A stretch of 64,000 nucleotides of DNA, from contig JAAVUU010000002.1 in the NCBI GenBank assembly GCA_018449595.1, positions 1 through 64,000 of the forward strand, written 5' to 3'. Under the pieces are notes generated by a model. It searched no databases. It was not told the origin of the DNA and saw nothing but the letters and a program-made list of their open reading frames with translations. The translations under genes were made by a program, and so were the position numbers. Positions 47,654 to 55,581 of this stretch are shown here, piece by piece. How positions within the stretch are numbered: the stretch's first letter is position 1; each line of letters begins with the position of its first letter. This stretch comes from Rhizobiales bacterium dw_265 (lineage in GTDB: Bacteria > Pseudomonadota > Alphaproteobacteria > Micropepsales > Micropepsaceae).

Positions 47654-49714
47654 ATGCTCAATCGCAGAATGATGCTGGCCACGTCCTCGGCCCTGGCCCT
47701 GATCGGCCCTTCCATCGCCGGGGCGCAGGGCGCGCCCGCCGAAACCGACTGGCTGCATTATGCCAACGACCTGGCCAGCACCCGCTATTCGCCGCTGGAC
47801 CAGATCGACGCCTCCAATTTCGACAAATTGGAACTGGCCTGGCGGTTCTCGACCAACGCCCTGGGTCCGCGCCTGGACGCCGACTACCAGTCCACCCCGC
47901 TGGTGGTGAAGGGGCGTATCTATTGCACCGCCGGCTTCCGCCGCGACGTGGTCTGCCTGGATGCCGGCACCGGCGAACTGCTGTGGATGCACACCCATGA
48001 CGAGGGCGCGCGCATCGGCACCCGGGGTGGTTCGGGCCTGGGCGTCGGCTACTGGACCGACGGCACCATCGAGCGCGTGATCTATGTCACACGCGGCTAC
48101 ACCATGTTCTCGCTGGACGCCAAAACCGGCATTCCCGACCCCGCCTTCGGCACCGGCGGCTTCACCGACCTGCGCCTGAATGACGACCAGGTCATCGATC
48201 CGGATCGCGGCGTCATCGGCCTGCATGCGCCGCCGCTGGTGGTGGGCAACACCATCGTGGTGGGCTCGGCGCCCACCGCCTTCGCCAAGGGCTATGTGCG
48301 CGGCTTCGACGTCAGGACCGGCCAGCGCAAGTGGATCTTCCACAATGTGCCGATGAAGGGCGAGTTCGGCTATGACACCTGGACCACGCCCGGCCAGGCG
48401 GAGGCCACCGGCAATACCGGCGCCTGGGCGCCGATGTCGGCGGACCCCGAACTGGGCCTGGTCTATCTGCCCATCGAACTGCCGCCCACCGACATGCTGG
48501 GCATCTCCCGCGCCGGCAATGCGCTGTTCTCCGAGAGCCTGGTGGCGGTGGAAATCGAGACCGGCAAGCGCGTCTGGCACTACCAGATGATCCATCACGG
48601 GCTGTGGGATCGCGACGTGTCCTGCGCCGGCATCCTGTGCGACATCCCCCACAACGGCAAGATCGTCAAGGCGATCGCCCAGCCCAGCAAGCAGGGCTAC
48701 ATCTATGTGCTGGACCGCGCCACCGGCAAGCCGGTCTGGCCGATCCCGGAAAAGCCGGTGCCGATCGGCAAGGTGCCTGGCGAAACCTATTCGCCGACCC
48801 AGCCGATGCCGACCAGGCCGCCGCCTTTCGCCAGGCAGGGCGTCACCGAAAACGACTTTGTGGATTTCACGCCCCAGCTCAAGGCGCGCGCGATGGAGAT
48901 CGCCAAACATTATACTTGGGGGCCGCTGTACGAACCCCCGGCGGTGACCAGCGACACCATCTTCGGCACCTTGAACCTGCCGGGCCTGCAGGGCGGCGCC
49001 AACTGGCCGGGCGGCTCCTACGATCCCGAGAGCCACATCCTCTATATCTATGCCAAGAACCAGTTCGAACTCACCGGCATCGTCATCGGCAAGGACGGCA
49101 GGATCAACCAGCGCGGCGGCCAGCCTTCGTCGGGCAGCGACGATTCCCAGGGTGGCGTCTTCGGCGGCGCGGCCAGCCTGAAGGGCCAGGAGGGGCGCGG
49201 CCGCGATTCCGTCAAGCCGGACGGTTTGGGCGATCCCATCGTGCCGGGCATGATCTCCATCGAGGGCATTCCCCTGATGAAGCCGCCCTATGGCGTCATC
49301 AGCGCCATCGATCTCAACAACGGCACCATGCTGTGGCAGGCGGTGCATGGCGAGACTCCGGACAAGATCAGGAACCATCCGCTGCTCAAGGGCGTCACCA
49401 TCCCCAAGACCGGCCAGGCCGGCATCCTGGGCACGCTGACCACCAAGAGCCTGGTGATCTGCGGCGATTGCGGGTTGTTCACCGACGAAACGGGCCGCAA
49501 GGGCGGACGGCTGCGCGCCTATGACAAGGCCACGGGCAAGGAAGTCGGCGCGGTGTTCATGGACAAGGCCCAGACCGGCGCCACCATGACCTATATGCAC
49601 CAGGGAAGGCAGTATCTGGTCTGCGCCCAGGGCAGCTATTACGGCGCCGATCTTGTCGCCTATCGCCTGCCGGGTGATGTCGGCGGCGCCAAGGTCATCC
49701 GCGAGGAGCGGTAA
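47654..49714 (+). CDS. PQQ-dependent dehydrogenase (quinoprotein)
   Basis: A 686-residue periplasmic quinoprotein. It starts MLNRRMMLATSSALALIGPSIAGA, which has an NRRMML twin-arginine-like signal. The beta-propeller repeats contain tryptophan-docking motifs such as LDAGTGELLWMHTH, VEIETGKRVWHYQMIHHGLWDRD, VLDRATGKPVWPIPEKPVP and AIDLNNGTMLWQAVHGE. HHGLWDRD and DYQSTPLVVKGRIYC are typical of the membrane-glucose-dehydrogenase-like class of PQQ enzymes, here without its N-terminal membrane helices. No cytochrome c domain (CxxCH) is fused. Its stop touches the next ATG (1-nt overlap). Confidence 0.9.
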   Translation: MLNRRMMLATSSALALIGPSIAGAQGAPAETDWLHYANDLASTRYSPLDQIDASNFDKLELAWRFSTNALGPRLDADYQSTPLVVKGRIYCTAGFRRDVVCLDAGTGELLWMHTHDEGARIGTRGGSGLGVGYWTDGTIERVIYVTRGYTMFSLDAKTGIPDPAFGTGGFTDLRLNDDQVIDPDRGVIGLHAPPLVVGNTIVVGSAPTAFAKGYVRGFDVRTGQRKWIFHNVPMKGEFGYDTWTTPGQAEATGNTGAWAPMSADPELGLVYLPIELPPTDMLGISRAGNALFSESLVAVEIETGKRVWHYQMIHHGLWDRDVSCAGILCDIPHNGKIVKAIAQPSKQGYIYVLDRATGKPVWPIPEKPVPIGKVPGETYSPTQPMPTRPPPFARQGVTENDFVDFTPQLKARAMEIAKHYTWGPLYEPPAVTSDTIFGTLNLPGLQGGANWPGGSYDPESHILYIYAKNQFELTGIVIGKDGRINQRGGQPSSGSDDSQGGVFGGAASLKGQEGRGRDSVKPDGLGDPIVPGMISIEGIPLMKPPYGVISAIDLNNGTMLWQAVHGETPDKIRNHPLLKGVTIPKTGQAGILGTLTTKSLVICGDCGLFTDETGRKGGRLRAYDKATGKEVGAVFMDKAQTGATMTYMHQGRQYLVCAQGSYYGADLVAYRLPGDVGGAKVIREER

Positions 49715-50697
49715 TGCGCCTCGCCGCCGCGCTGGCGCTGACCCTGCTGACGGGCGCGGCGAACGCCCAGATGACGCCCGCGCCCACCGGGCTGCCCGAT
49801 CCCTTCGGGCCGCCGGAACGGCAATGGGCCAGGCTGGCCGACGGCAAGCCCTGGGGCACCACGGCGGGCATCGAGATCGGGCCGCATGGCGAGATCTGGG
49901 CGATTGACCGCTGCGGCGACGGCACCTGCGACGGCTCGCAGATGGCGGCGGTGCATCAGATCGATCCCAAGACCGGCCGCCCCATCCGCAGCATCGGCCA
50001 GGGCCTGTTCGCCATGCCCCATGGCCTGCATGTCGATAAAGACGGAAACGTCTGGGTGACCGATGCCGCCGTCGCCAAGGACAAGTCGCGGGGCGAACAG
50101 GTCATCAAGCTGTCGCCCGAGGGCAAGGTGCTGCTGCGGCTGGGCACCAGGGCGGAATCCGGCGGCGGGCCGGATCACTTCAATGATCCCGGCGATGTGG
50201 TGACCGCGCCCAATGGCGACATCTTTGTCGCCGACGGCCATGGTACCGTGGCGCCCGACCTGCCGCCCGACACCGTCACCCGCATCATCAAGTTCACGCC
50301 CGACGGCAAGTTCATAAAAGCCTGGGGCAGCCTGGGTTCTGGCAAAAGCCAGTTCCGCAATCCGCATGCCCTGGTGTTCGACAGCAAGGGCCGGCTGCTG
50401 GTGGCCGACCGGGTCAATGGCCGCATCCAGGTGTTCGACCAGGACGGCAAGTGGCTGACGGAGTATCGCGGCTTCAACCATCCCAGCGGGCTGTTCATTC
50501 TGCCCGACGACACGCTCTATGCCAGCGACTATAACAGCGACGGCCAGAAGGGCGTTTACATCGGCAGCGCCAGGACCGGAAAGCTGGCGGGTTTCGTGCC
50601 CGATGCCGAAGCCGGGGAGGGCGTGGCGCTGGGGCCTGACGGCACGCTGTATGAGGCGACGCCCACCGGCATCACCCGCTTCCTGCCGAAGAAATAG
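49714..50697 (+). CDS. Secreted NHL-repeat beta-propeller protein
   Basis: A 327-residue exported propeller: signal peptide MRLAAALALTLLTGAANA, then six NHL-type blades such as PHGLHVDKDGNVWVTDAA, FNDPGDVVTAPNGDIFVADGH, FRNPHALVFDSKGRLLVADRVNGRIQVFDQDGKW and HPSGLFILPDDTLYASDYN. This pattern matches the peptidyl-alpha-hydroxyglycine lyase/SMP-30-like group; a lactonase or lyase acting on the product of the PQQ enzyme is possible. Two cysteines in DRCGDGTCDG could form a disulfide. Its ATG overlaps the last base of the dehydrogenase stop, so the two are coupled. Confidence 0.85.
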   Translation: MRLAAALALTLLTGAANAQMTPAPTGLPDPFGPPERQWARLADGKPWGTTAGIEIGPHGEIWAIDRCGDGTCDGSQMAAVHQIDPKTGRPIRSIGQGLFAMPHGLHVDKDGNVWVTDAAVAKDKSRGEQVIKLSPEGKVLLRLGTRAESGGGPDHFNDPGDVVTAPNGDIFVADGHGTVAPDLPPDTVTRIIKFTPDGKFIKAWGSLGSGKSQFRNPHALVFDSKGRLLVADRVNGRIQVFDQDGKWLTEYRGFNHPSGLFILPDDTLYASDYNSDGQKGVYIGSARTGKLAGFVPDAEAGEGVALGPDGTLYEATPTGITRFLPKK

Positions 50698-50703
50698 CTG
50701 CGC

Positions 50704-51447
50704 CTAGGGCGCGCGCAGGAACAGTCCGACGGTCAACAGCACGCCGATGGCCACCGCCCCGCCGCGCAGCACCTTTTCATTGACATGGTTGATCATCATG
50801 CCGCCGATCAGCCCGCCGATCGCCGCCCCCACCGCCGCCACCGCGACCTGCAGCCAGTGGACCTCGGGCGAAAAGGCGAAGATCGCCACGGCGCTGGCGT
50901 TCATCACGCCGGCCAGCACATTCTTGGTGGCGCCGGCATTGCGGATGGCCAGGCCCGCGGCGGTCAAGGCCGCCAGCATCAGAAAACCGATGCCGCCGCC
51001 GAAATAGCCGCCATAGATCGAGATCAGGAATTGCACGATGCCGGCGGCGACGGGGCCGAGGGCATGGCCGGTCTTCTGGCGCTTGGGGCCGAAGCTGCCA
51101 TAGGCGAAGACGGCGGTGGCGAACAGCACCAGCCAGGGCACCATCCGGGCGAAGATGCTGGAGGGCGTCACCAGCAGCAGGATGGCGCCCAGGACGCCGC
51201 CGCACAGGCTGATGATGACCAGCGCCTTGAACGACAGCGAACCCACGCCGCAGACATGGCCGCGCCCGCCCCAGGCCGAGGTGATCTGGCCGGGAAACAG
51301 CGCGATGGTGGAGGTGACGTTAGCCTGCAGCGCATTCATGCCGGTCAGCATCAGCGCGGGCAGGGTCAGGAAGGTGCCGCCGCCCGCCAGGGTGTTCTGG
51401 ATGCCGGCCCACAGGGCCGCGGCGAAGAGGATGGCGAAGGCGGTCAT
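50704..51447 (-). CDS. TauE/SafE (TSUP) family membrane permease
   Basis: A 247-residue protein with about eight transmembrane helices in two repeats. AALWAGIQNTLAGGGTFLTLPALMLTGMNALQANVTSTIALFPG is the TSUP first repeat and LISIYGGYFGGGIGFLMLAALTAAG the second; GGG-F repeats mark the family. Members move sulfite, sulfonates or other small organic anions out of the cell. ATG 51447 is chosen since the hydrophobic first helix begins at once. Convergent with the NHL gene, 6 nt apart. Confidence 0.9.
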   Translation of the reverse strand: MTAFAILFAAALWAGIQNTLAGGGTFLTLPALMLTGMNALQANVTSTIALFPGQITSAWGGRGHVCGVGSLSFKALVIISLCGGVLGAILLLVTPSSIFARMVPWLVLFATAVFAYGSFGPKRQKTGHALGPVAAGIVQFLISIYGGYFGGGIGFLMLAALTAAGLAIRNAGATKNVLAGVMNASAVAIFAFSPEVHWLQVAVAAVGAAIGGLIGGMMINHVNEKVLRGGAVAIGVLLTVGLFLRAP

Positions 51448-51485
51448 GGACCCGCAATGGCACAGCCCGGCGGACCCGGCAAGTC

Positions 51486-51659
51486 TCAGGGCGGCGCTTC
51501 GGTGTCCGGCGTCTCGGGCAATGGCTGTTGCACATGCGTCAGCACGGCGATCTGCTTGGCGCGGCGCACGGCCTCGCCCAGATAGCCCGGCGGCTCGGGC
51601 CATCCGTCCTGTTCTTCATTCCGCTGCTGCCCAGACGGCAGGCGACGGCAAATCGGCAT
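51486..51659 (-). CDS. Small hypothetical protein
   Basis: A 57-residue polar protein (MPICRRLPSGQQRNEEQDGWPEPPGYLGEAVRRAKQIAVLTHVQQPLPETPDTEAPP). A TAGGGAG ribosome site lies about 9 nt ahead of ATG 51659, which supports it being real. It has no signal, membrane segment or motif that I recognise, and lies 39 nt upstream of the TauE gene on the same strand. It may be a chance frame. Confidence 0.4.
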   Translation of the reverse strand: MPICRRLPSGQQRNEEQDGWPEPPGYLGEAVRRAKQIAVLTHVQQPLPETPDTEAPP

Positions 51660-51770
51660 ACCCGACATCTCCCTACGGCTGACAAGGATAAGCACCAAAT
51701 GCGCCTCGCGCGCCGTCGGGAAATGGTGAACGGGCGCTGGGCGATATTTGGCCGCAGTTCTGTCAGCCCG

Positions 51771-53492
51771 CTAGCCAAACGTGAAAGCGAAGGCCTGCAC
51801 GCCGGGATCGTGGAAGGTGATGGTGAAGGTGCGGTCAACCACCGCGCCCTTTGCCCGGATCAGCTGGTACAGCCGCTGGCCGGTCACCGCGCCATTCCCG
51901 GCGGCATCGGTGTCCACGCCATGGTTTTCGCCCAGGGGCTGGCCGTCCATTGTGACGGTGAAGCGCACCGGCTTTCCATCAGGGCCCGGCCCCAGCACCA
52001 GATGCAGGTCGCGGGCATGGAAGCGGAAGGTGATCTTGCCGCCGGCCGCATCCAGCTTCGACATCTCCGGGCCGATGGTCCATTGCCCGCTCAGGCCCCA
52101 CTGGTTGGCGGCCAGGGGAAAGGGCGTCTGGTAGGCGGCGCTCCTGTCCATCCTGGGATTGCCGGAGGCGAAATTTTCCGCCCGGCCATAGCCGACATAG
52201 GTTTCCGGCGAGGTCAGGGCATCGCTCGCCGCGCCCGCCTGTACGCCCTGCGCCCTGGGATCGACGATGCCGCCGGGCACGTCGGCATGGCCTGCCTCGC
52301 GCAGCAATTGCTGGATCACTTTTTCGGATTCGTCATATTCGCCCTCGCCGAAATGGTGATGGCGAATGCGGCCCTGGGCATCGACGAAATAATGCGCCGG
52401 CCAGTACTGGTTGTTGAAGGCCTGCCAGATGGCGAGATTGTTATCCAGCGCCACGGGATAGGTTAGCCCCAAGTCGCGCACCGCCTTCTTCACATTGTCG
52501 GGTATTTTCTCGAAAGCGAATTCCGGGGAATGCACGCCGATCACCACCAATCCGCTGGCGGCATATTTCTTGGCCCAGGCTTCGGTGTAGGGCAGGGCGC
52601 GCAGGCAGTTGATGCAGCTGTAGGTCCAGAAATCCACCACCACGACCTTGCCCTTCAACTGGGCTTTGGTCAGCGGCGGCGAGTTCAGCCATTCCACCGC
52701 CCCGGCCAGTTCCGGCATGACGCCTTCGACCGGAAGGCTGCTGCCGGCGACGGCGATGTTCTGGGTCTTGCGCTCAAGCCCGACCTTTTCCAGCAGGGAT
52801 TGTTCGACGCCGGTGGTGCGGGTCAGCGACAGTTGCGTCAGGAACCCCGTGTCCAGCCCCAATGCGATGGCGACGACGCCCGCCAGCACCAATACGCCCA
52901 GGCCCTTGCGAATCCATTCGCCCGCGCCCAGCGATTGTTTCATGGCGGCGAACACCCGCCCGCCGATCAGCAGCGCCGCGGCCAGCGACGTCGCCGCGCC
53001 CAGCGCATAGAACAGCAGCAGCAGGGTGGTGGAAGCGCTGGCCCCCTTGATCGCCGCGCCGGTCAGGATCAGGCCCAGGATCGGCCCGGCGCAGGGCGCC
53101 CACAACAGTCCCGTCGCCACGCCCAGCAGCAGCGAGGCGGTGATGCTGCCCTGTTTTTCACTGGCTTCATTGGAAAGCCGCGAGCCCAGCGCCACCAGCG
53201 GCCGTGTCATGCGGTCGGCCAGCGACGGCAACAGCAGCGTCAGGCCGAACAGGGTCAGCAGCACCATGGCGGCGATGCGGCCCCAGCTGTTGGCATGCAC
53301 CGCCCAACTGCCGCCCAGGGTGGCGAGCGAGGCAATGGCGGCGAAGGTGACGGCCATGCCCAGCAGCAGCGGCAGGCCGGAGCGCGCGAAAGGCTGGTCC
53401 GACCGCGCGAACACAAACGGCAGCACCGGCAGGATGCAGGGGCTGAGAATGGTCAGCACGCCGCCCAGATAGGACAGCAGGAACAGGATCAT
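51771..53492 (-). CDS. DipZ-like thiol:disulfide interchange fusion protein
   Basis: A 573-residue fusion. Residues 1-235: CcdA/DsbD-type membrane domain with seven or so helices and paired cysteines in GGVLTILSPCILPVLPF and GLLWAPCAGPILGL. Residues 270-400: periplasmic thioredoxin-like redoxin with VDFWTYSCINCLRALPYTEAW (CxxC is CINC). Residues 430-573: a beta-rich C-terminal domain (GQWTIGPEMSKLDAAGGKITFRFHARDLHLVLGP) of the carbohydrate-binding-like type seen in mycobacterial DipZ. It carries reducing power from the cytoplasm to periplasmic targets, for example cytochrome c maturation or peroxide defence. Confidence 0.92.
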   Translation of the reverse strand: MILFLLSYLGGVLTILSPCILPVLPFVFARSDQPFARSGLPLLLGMAVTFAAIASLATLGGSWAVHANSWGRIAAMVLLTLFGLTLLLPSLADRMTRPLVALGSRLSNEASEKQGSITASLLLGVATGLLWAPCAGPILGLILTGAAIKGASASTTLLLLFYALGAATSLAAALLIGGRVFAAMKQSLGAGEWIRKGLGVLVLAGVVAIALGLDTGFLTQLSLTRTTGVEQSLLEKVGLERKTQNIAVAGSSLPVEGVMPELAGAVEWLNSPPLTKAQLKGKVVVVDFWTYSCINCLRALPYTEAWAKKYAASGLVVIGVHSPEFAFEKIPDNVKKAVRDLGLTYPVALDNNLAIWQAFNNQYWPAHYFVDAQGRIRHHHFGEGEYDESEKVIQQLLREAGHADVPGGIVDPRAQGVQAGAASDALTSPETYVGYGRAENFASGNPRMDRSAAYQTPFPLAANQWGLSGQWTIGPEMSKLDAAGGKITFRFHARDLHLVLGPGPDGKPVRFTVTMDGQPLGENHGVDTDAAGNGAVTGQRLYQLIRAKGAVVDRTFTITFHDPGVQAFAFTFG

Positions 53493-53578
53493 GGCGCGGT
53501 CTCCGCGTGCGTCTTAGCACATCTTGCGGAGATGTTCGGCGCGGCGGGGCGGGTGGTTACAGCATCCGGCGCGCGCGC

Positions 53579-54034
53579 CTACAGATAGCCGGGCGAGGCT
53601 GGCCACCAGTCGGGATTGCTTGCCACCTGCGCCGGACGCTCCATGTGTGACGCGGGGACGGCGCGCGCGCGGTGGCGGCTCAGCACATCGCCGATGAAGG
53701 CGACATAGCGCACGACAAATTCCGCCACGGCATGAAGCTTTTTCGGCTCCAGCAGCGCGTGGCCGCCGGCATAGCTTTGCACCCGATACCTGCCGCGATC
53801 GCTGTCGATGCCCCAGCCGCCCACCAGCTGCTGGTCATGACCGCGTTGCAGCCAGCGATCCGCCAATGCGGGGTTCCTGCCGAGAACATCTTCCACATCC
53901 GCCACCGTCAAACCCTGGGGCTGGTCGAGATAACCCGTCTGCAGCAGCAGCAGGCGGGCGGTGGACTCATCGCCTTGCTGGTAGAGTTCCGGCACTTCAC
54001 TGATGCGCTCGGCCAAGGTTGTCGAACCGGTCAT
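53579..54034 (-). CDS. Hypothetical protein
   Basis: A 151-residue protein I do not recognise. ERISEVPELYQQGDESTARLLLLQTGYLD looks like an alpha-helical start; DVEDVLGRNPALADRWLQRGHDQQL and LEPKKLHAVAEFVVRYVAFIGDVLSRHRAR are also helical, and a short central part is Gly/Tyr-rich (GWGIDSDRGRYRVQSYAGGHA). No signal peptide or membrane segment. ATG 54034 is chosen; ATG 54058 is open too. Its promoter side holds two palindromes (54122-54170), suggesting regulated expression. Confidence 0.65.
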   Translation of the reverse strand: MTGSTTLAERISEVPELYQQGDESTARLLLLQTGYLDQPQGLTVADVEDVLGRNPALADRWLQRGHDQQLVGGWGIDSDRGRYRVQSYAGGHALLEPKKLHAVAEFVVRYVAFIGDVLSRHRARAVPASHMERPAQVASNPDWWPASPGYL

Positions 54035-54121
54035 GGAACACCTTTTTGAGAAGACCATGTCTTTCAAACGGGTCTGGAGACGCGCGGTTTCGCTGCCTTG
54101 AAAATGCCTTGGAGAAGCCCG

Positions 54122-54170
54122 CTGACATGGCTGCTGCCATGTCAGAGTCATGCACGAAAGGTAACGTTAC
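54122..54170. promoter_or_regulatory. Pair of operator-like palindromes
   Basis: CTGACATGGC-TGCT-GCCATGTCAG (54122-54145, perfect 10-bp arms) and GTAACGTTAC (54161-54170, perfect palindrome). They lie 16 nt apart in the 298-nt divergent space between the 151-aa hypothetical gene and the SnoaL-like gene, where dimeric repressors of the TetR or MarR kind would bind. Confidence 0.5.
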
Positions 54171-54332
54171 TATGCGTTGACAGCCGTTTCACCAGGGCGT
54201 ACCAGCGCACGCCTTTGAAGCGGCCGCGATGATTCAGTACGCGCGAGACCGCCGGCATGTTTCAGCAATTGTTCAAGAGTCCGGCGGGCCTTATACGTCC
54301 GCCAATGCCCGCTAGTGAAAGTCCGATCGCGA

Positions 54333-54758
54333 ATGTCGCAAGAATTGTCGAACAGGAAACTGATGCTTTCGGTGCTGGCCGCCTTCAAGGACGGCAACCT
54401 GGACCCGCTGTTCGCGGCGCTCAGTCCCGATGTGGTGTGGCGGGCGAACGCGCCGCGCGAGTTCTTCCGCTTCGGCGGCGTCCATCGCGGCATTCCCGGG
54501 ATGCGCGAATACACCGCGCTGCTGTTTTCGCGCTACAGCTTTTGCGCCCTGCGGCCGAAGTCGGTCGTCGCCAAGGACGAGCTGGTGTGGGGCCTGTTCG
54601 AGGCCGAGGTCCGCCACCAGCCCAGCGGGAAATATGTCGTGTTCGATATTTCGATCCGCTGGACGATCCGGGACGGCAAGCTCGCCGAGCATCAGGGCTT
54701 CTTCGACACCGCCAGCGTGCTGATGCAGCAGGGCGAGCTGGCGGTTGTGGCCGCCTGA
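54333..54758 (+). CDS. SnoaL-like/NTF2-fold protein
   Basis: A 141-residue protein of the NTF2-like cone fold: NRKLMLSVLAAFKDGNLDPLFAALSPDVVWRANAPREFFRFGGVHRGIPGMREYTALLF, then VAKDELVWGLFEAEVRHQPSGKYVVFDISIRWTIRDGKLAEHQGFFDTASVL. The opening helix, Asp-x-W region and final IRDGKL-x-x-x-x-x-FDT strand pair are characteristic. Fold members are ketosteroid isomerases, cyclases or simple binders, so activity cannot be set. ATG 54333 preferred over GTG 54315. It is convergent with the small membrane protein. Confidence 0.8.
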   Translation: MSQELSNRKLMLSVLAAFKDGNLDPLFAALSPDVVWRANAPREFFRFGGVHRGIPGMREYTALLFSRYSFCALRPKSVVAKDELVWGLFEAEVRHQPSGKYVVFDISIRWTIRDGKLAEHQGFFDTASVLMQQGELAVVAA

Positions 54759-54767
54759 TCCCGCCAC

Positions 54768-55004
54768 CTAGTCCCGATTGGGGCCGTAGCACAGCCGGAC
54801 GATGCGGTCGGCGAAGACCAGCAGCACAAAAGCCAGCGCGCCGTAAAAGCCCACCAGCAGCTTGTCCTGGGTCGCCGACACCATGGAATTCAGCGGCAGC
54901 GACGCCTCCTTCATGCCCAGGTAAAGTCCGGCATAGCAGGCATTGTACGCGAACCATACGCCCAGCACGCGCAAGGCCACGCCGAACAGGTCACGCGCAC
55001 GCAT
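54768..55004 (-). CDS. Small two-helix membrane protein
   Basis: A 78-residue protein with two hydrophobic segments (about 8-29 ALRVLGVWFAYNACYAGLYLG and 46-66 LLVGFYGALAFVLLVFADRIV). A GAGGAG ribosome site lies 6 nt ahead of ATG 55004, supporting that start over ATG 55010. It follows the DUF4337 gene by 10 nt on the same strand. No family recognised. Confidence 0.7.
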   Translation of the reverse strand: MRARDLFGVALRVLGVWFAYNACYAGLYLGMKEASLPLNSMVSATQDKLLVGFYGALAFVLLVFADRIVRLCYGPNRD

Positions 55005-55014
55005 CGTCATCTCC

Positions 55015-55581
55015 TCAATTCAGCAGATAGGCGGCGGCGAACAGCGCCGTGCCGGCGCAGCCCAGCCCGATGGCGAAAAACCAGAAGGCGCTTTTGCGGG
55101 TGATGATCGCCACGGTGGACAAGGCGATGCCGATCTCGATCAGGATGGCGGCGCCGGTCAGCCAGTGATGGCGTTCTTCATGCGCCGCGCTTGCCTTCAT
55201 CAGGCGGTCGCGGTCCTTCTCCGCCTCCACGGCCTTGTCGCGGGCCTTGTCCTGGGCCTGGCGGTCCTTGCCGATCTCCCTGGCATAGTCCGCGGCCCTG
55301 GCGGTGCCGGTGACGGTGGCGATCTCGTACATGTGCCGCTTCAGGCTGTCGGCCTGGTATTCGTTCCAACTGTCGGTGGCCTTGTCCTGGGCCAGCACCG
55401 CCTCGCTGGATTGGGTGATGGCGCCGCCGCCTTCCAGCGTTTCCAACCCGCTGGCCGCCGCCGCCATCACCGCCAGCACGGCGATGGTGAGGGAGACCCT
55501 GGCGATGAAGGGATCGCCGGTATGCGCCGCATGTTCGGCATGCTCGGCATGTTCATGGGCCTCCAGGGCGGGATCGCTCAC
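55015..55581 (-). CDS. DUF4337 family membrane protein
   Basis: A 188-residue protein with a His-rich N terminus (AHEHAEHAEHAAH), a first membrane segment (about 27-45, VSLTIAVLAVMAAAASGL), a long charged coiled-coil region (about 60-135, AREIGKDRQAQDKARDKAVEAEKDRDRL) and two more membrane segments at the C end. The layout matches DUF4337, whose function is unknown. Its ATG overlaps the SGNH hydrolase stop by 4 nt, so the hydrolase, this protein and the 78-residue protein form one coupled unit. The His run could bind metal. Confidence 0.85.
   Translation of the reverse strand: MSDPALEAHEHAEHAEHAAHTGDPFIARVSLTIAVLAVMAAAASGLETLEGGGAITQSSEAVLAQDKATDSWNEYQADSLKRHMYEIATVTGTARAADYAREIGKDRQAQDKARDKAVEAEKDRDRLMKASAAHEERHHWLTGAAILIEIGIALSTVAIITRKSAFWFFAIGLGCAGTALFAAAYLLN

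Noticed and set aside
45704-49600. Very long open frame (about 1300 codons) on the minus strand across the enolase-like and PQQ dehydrogenase genes
   Set aside because: It mirrors well-supported + strand genes with clear motifs and signal peptides; its translation is His/Gln/Arg/Gly-rich without domains, as expected opposite GC-rich coding sequence.
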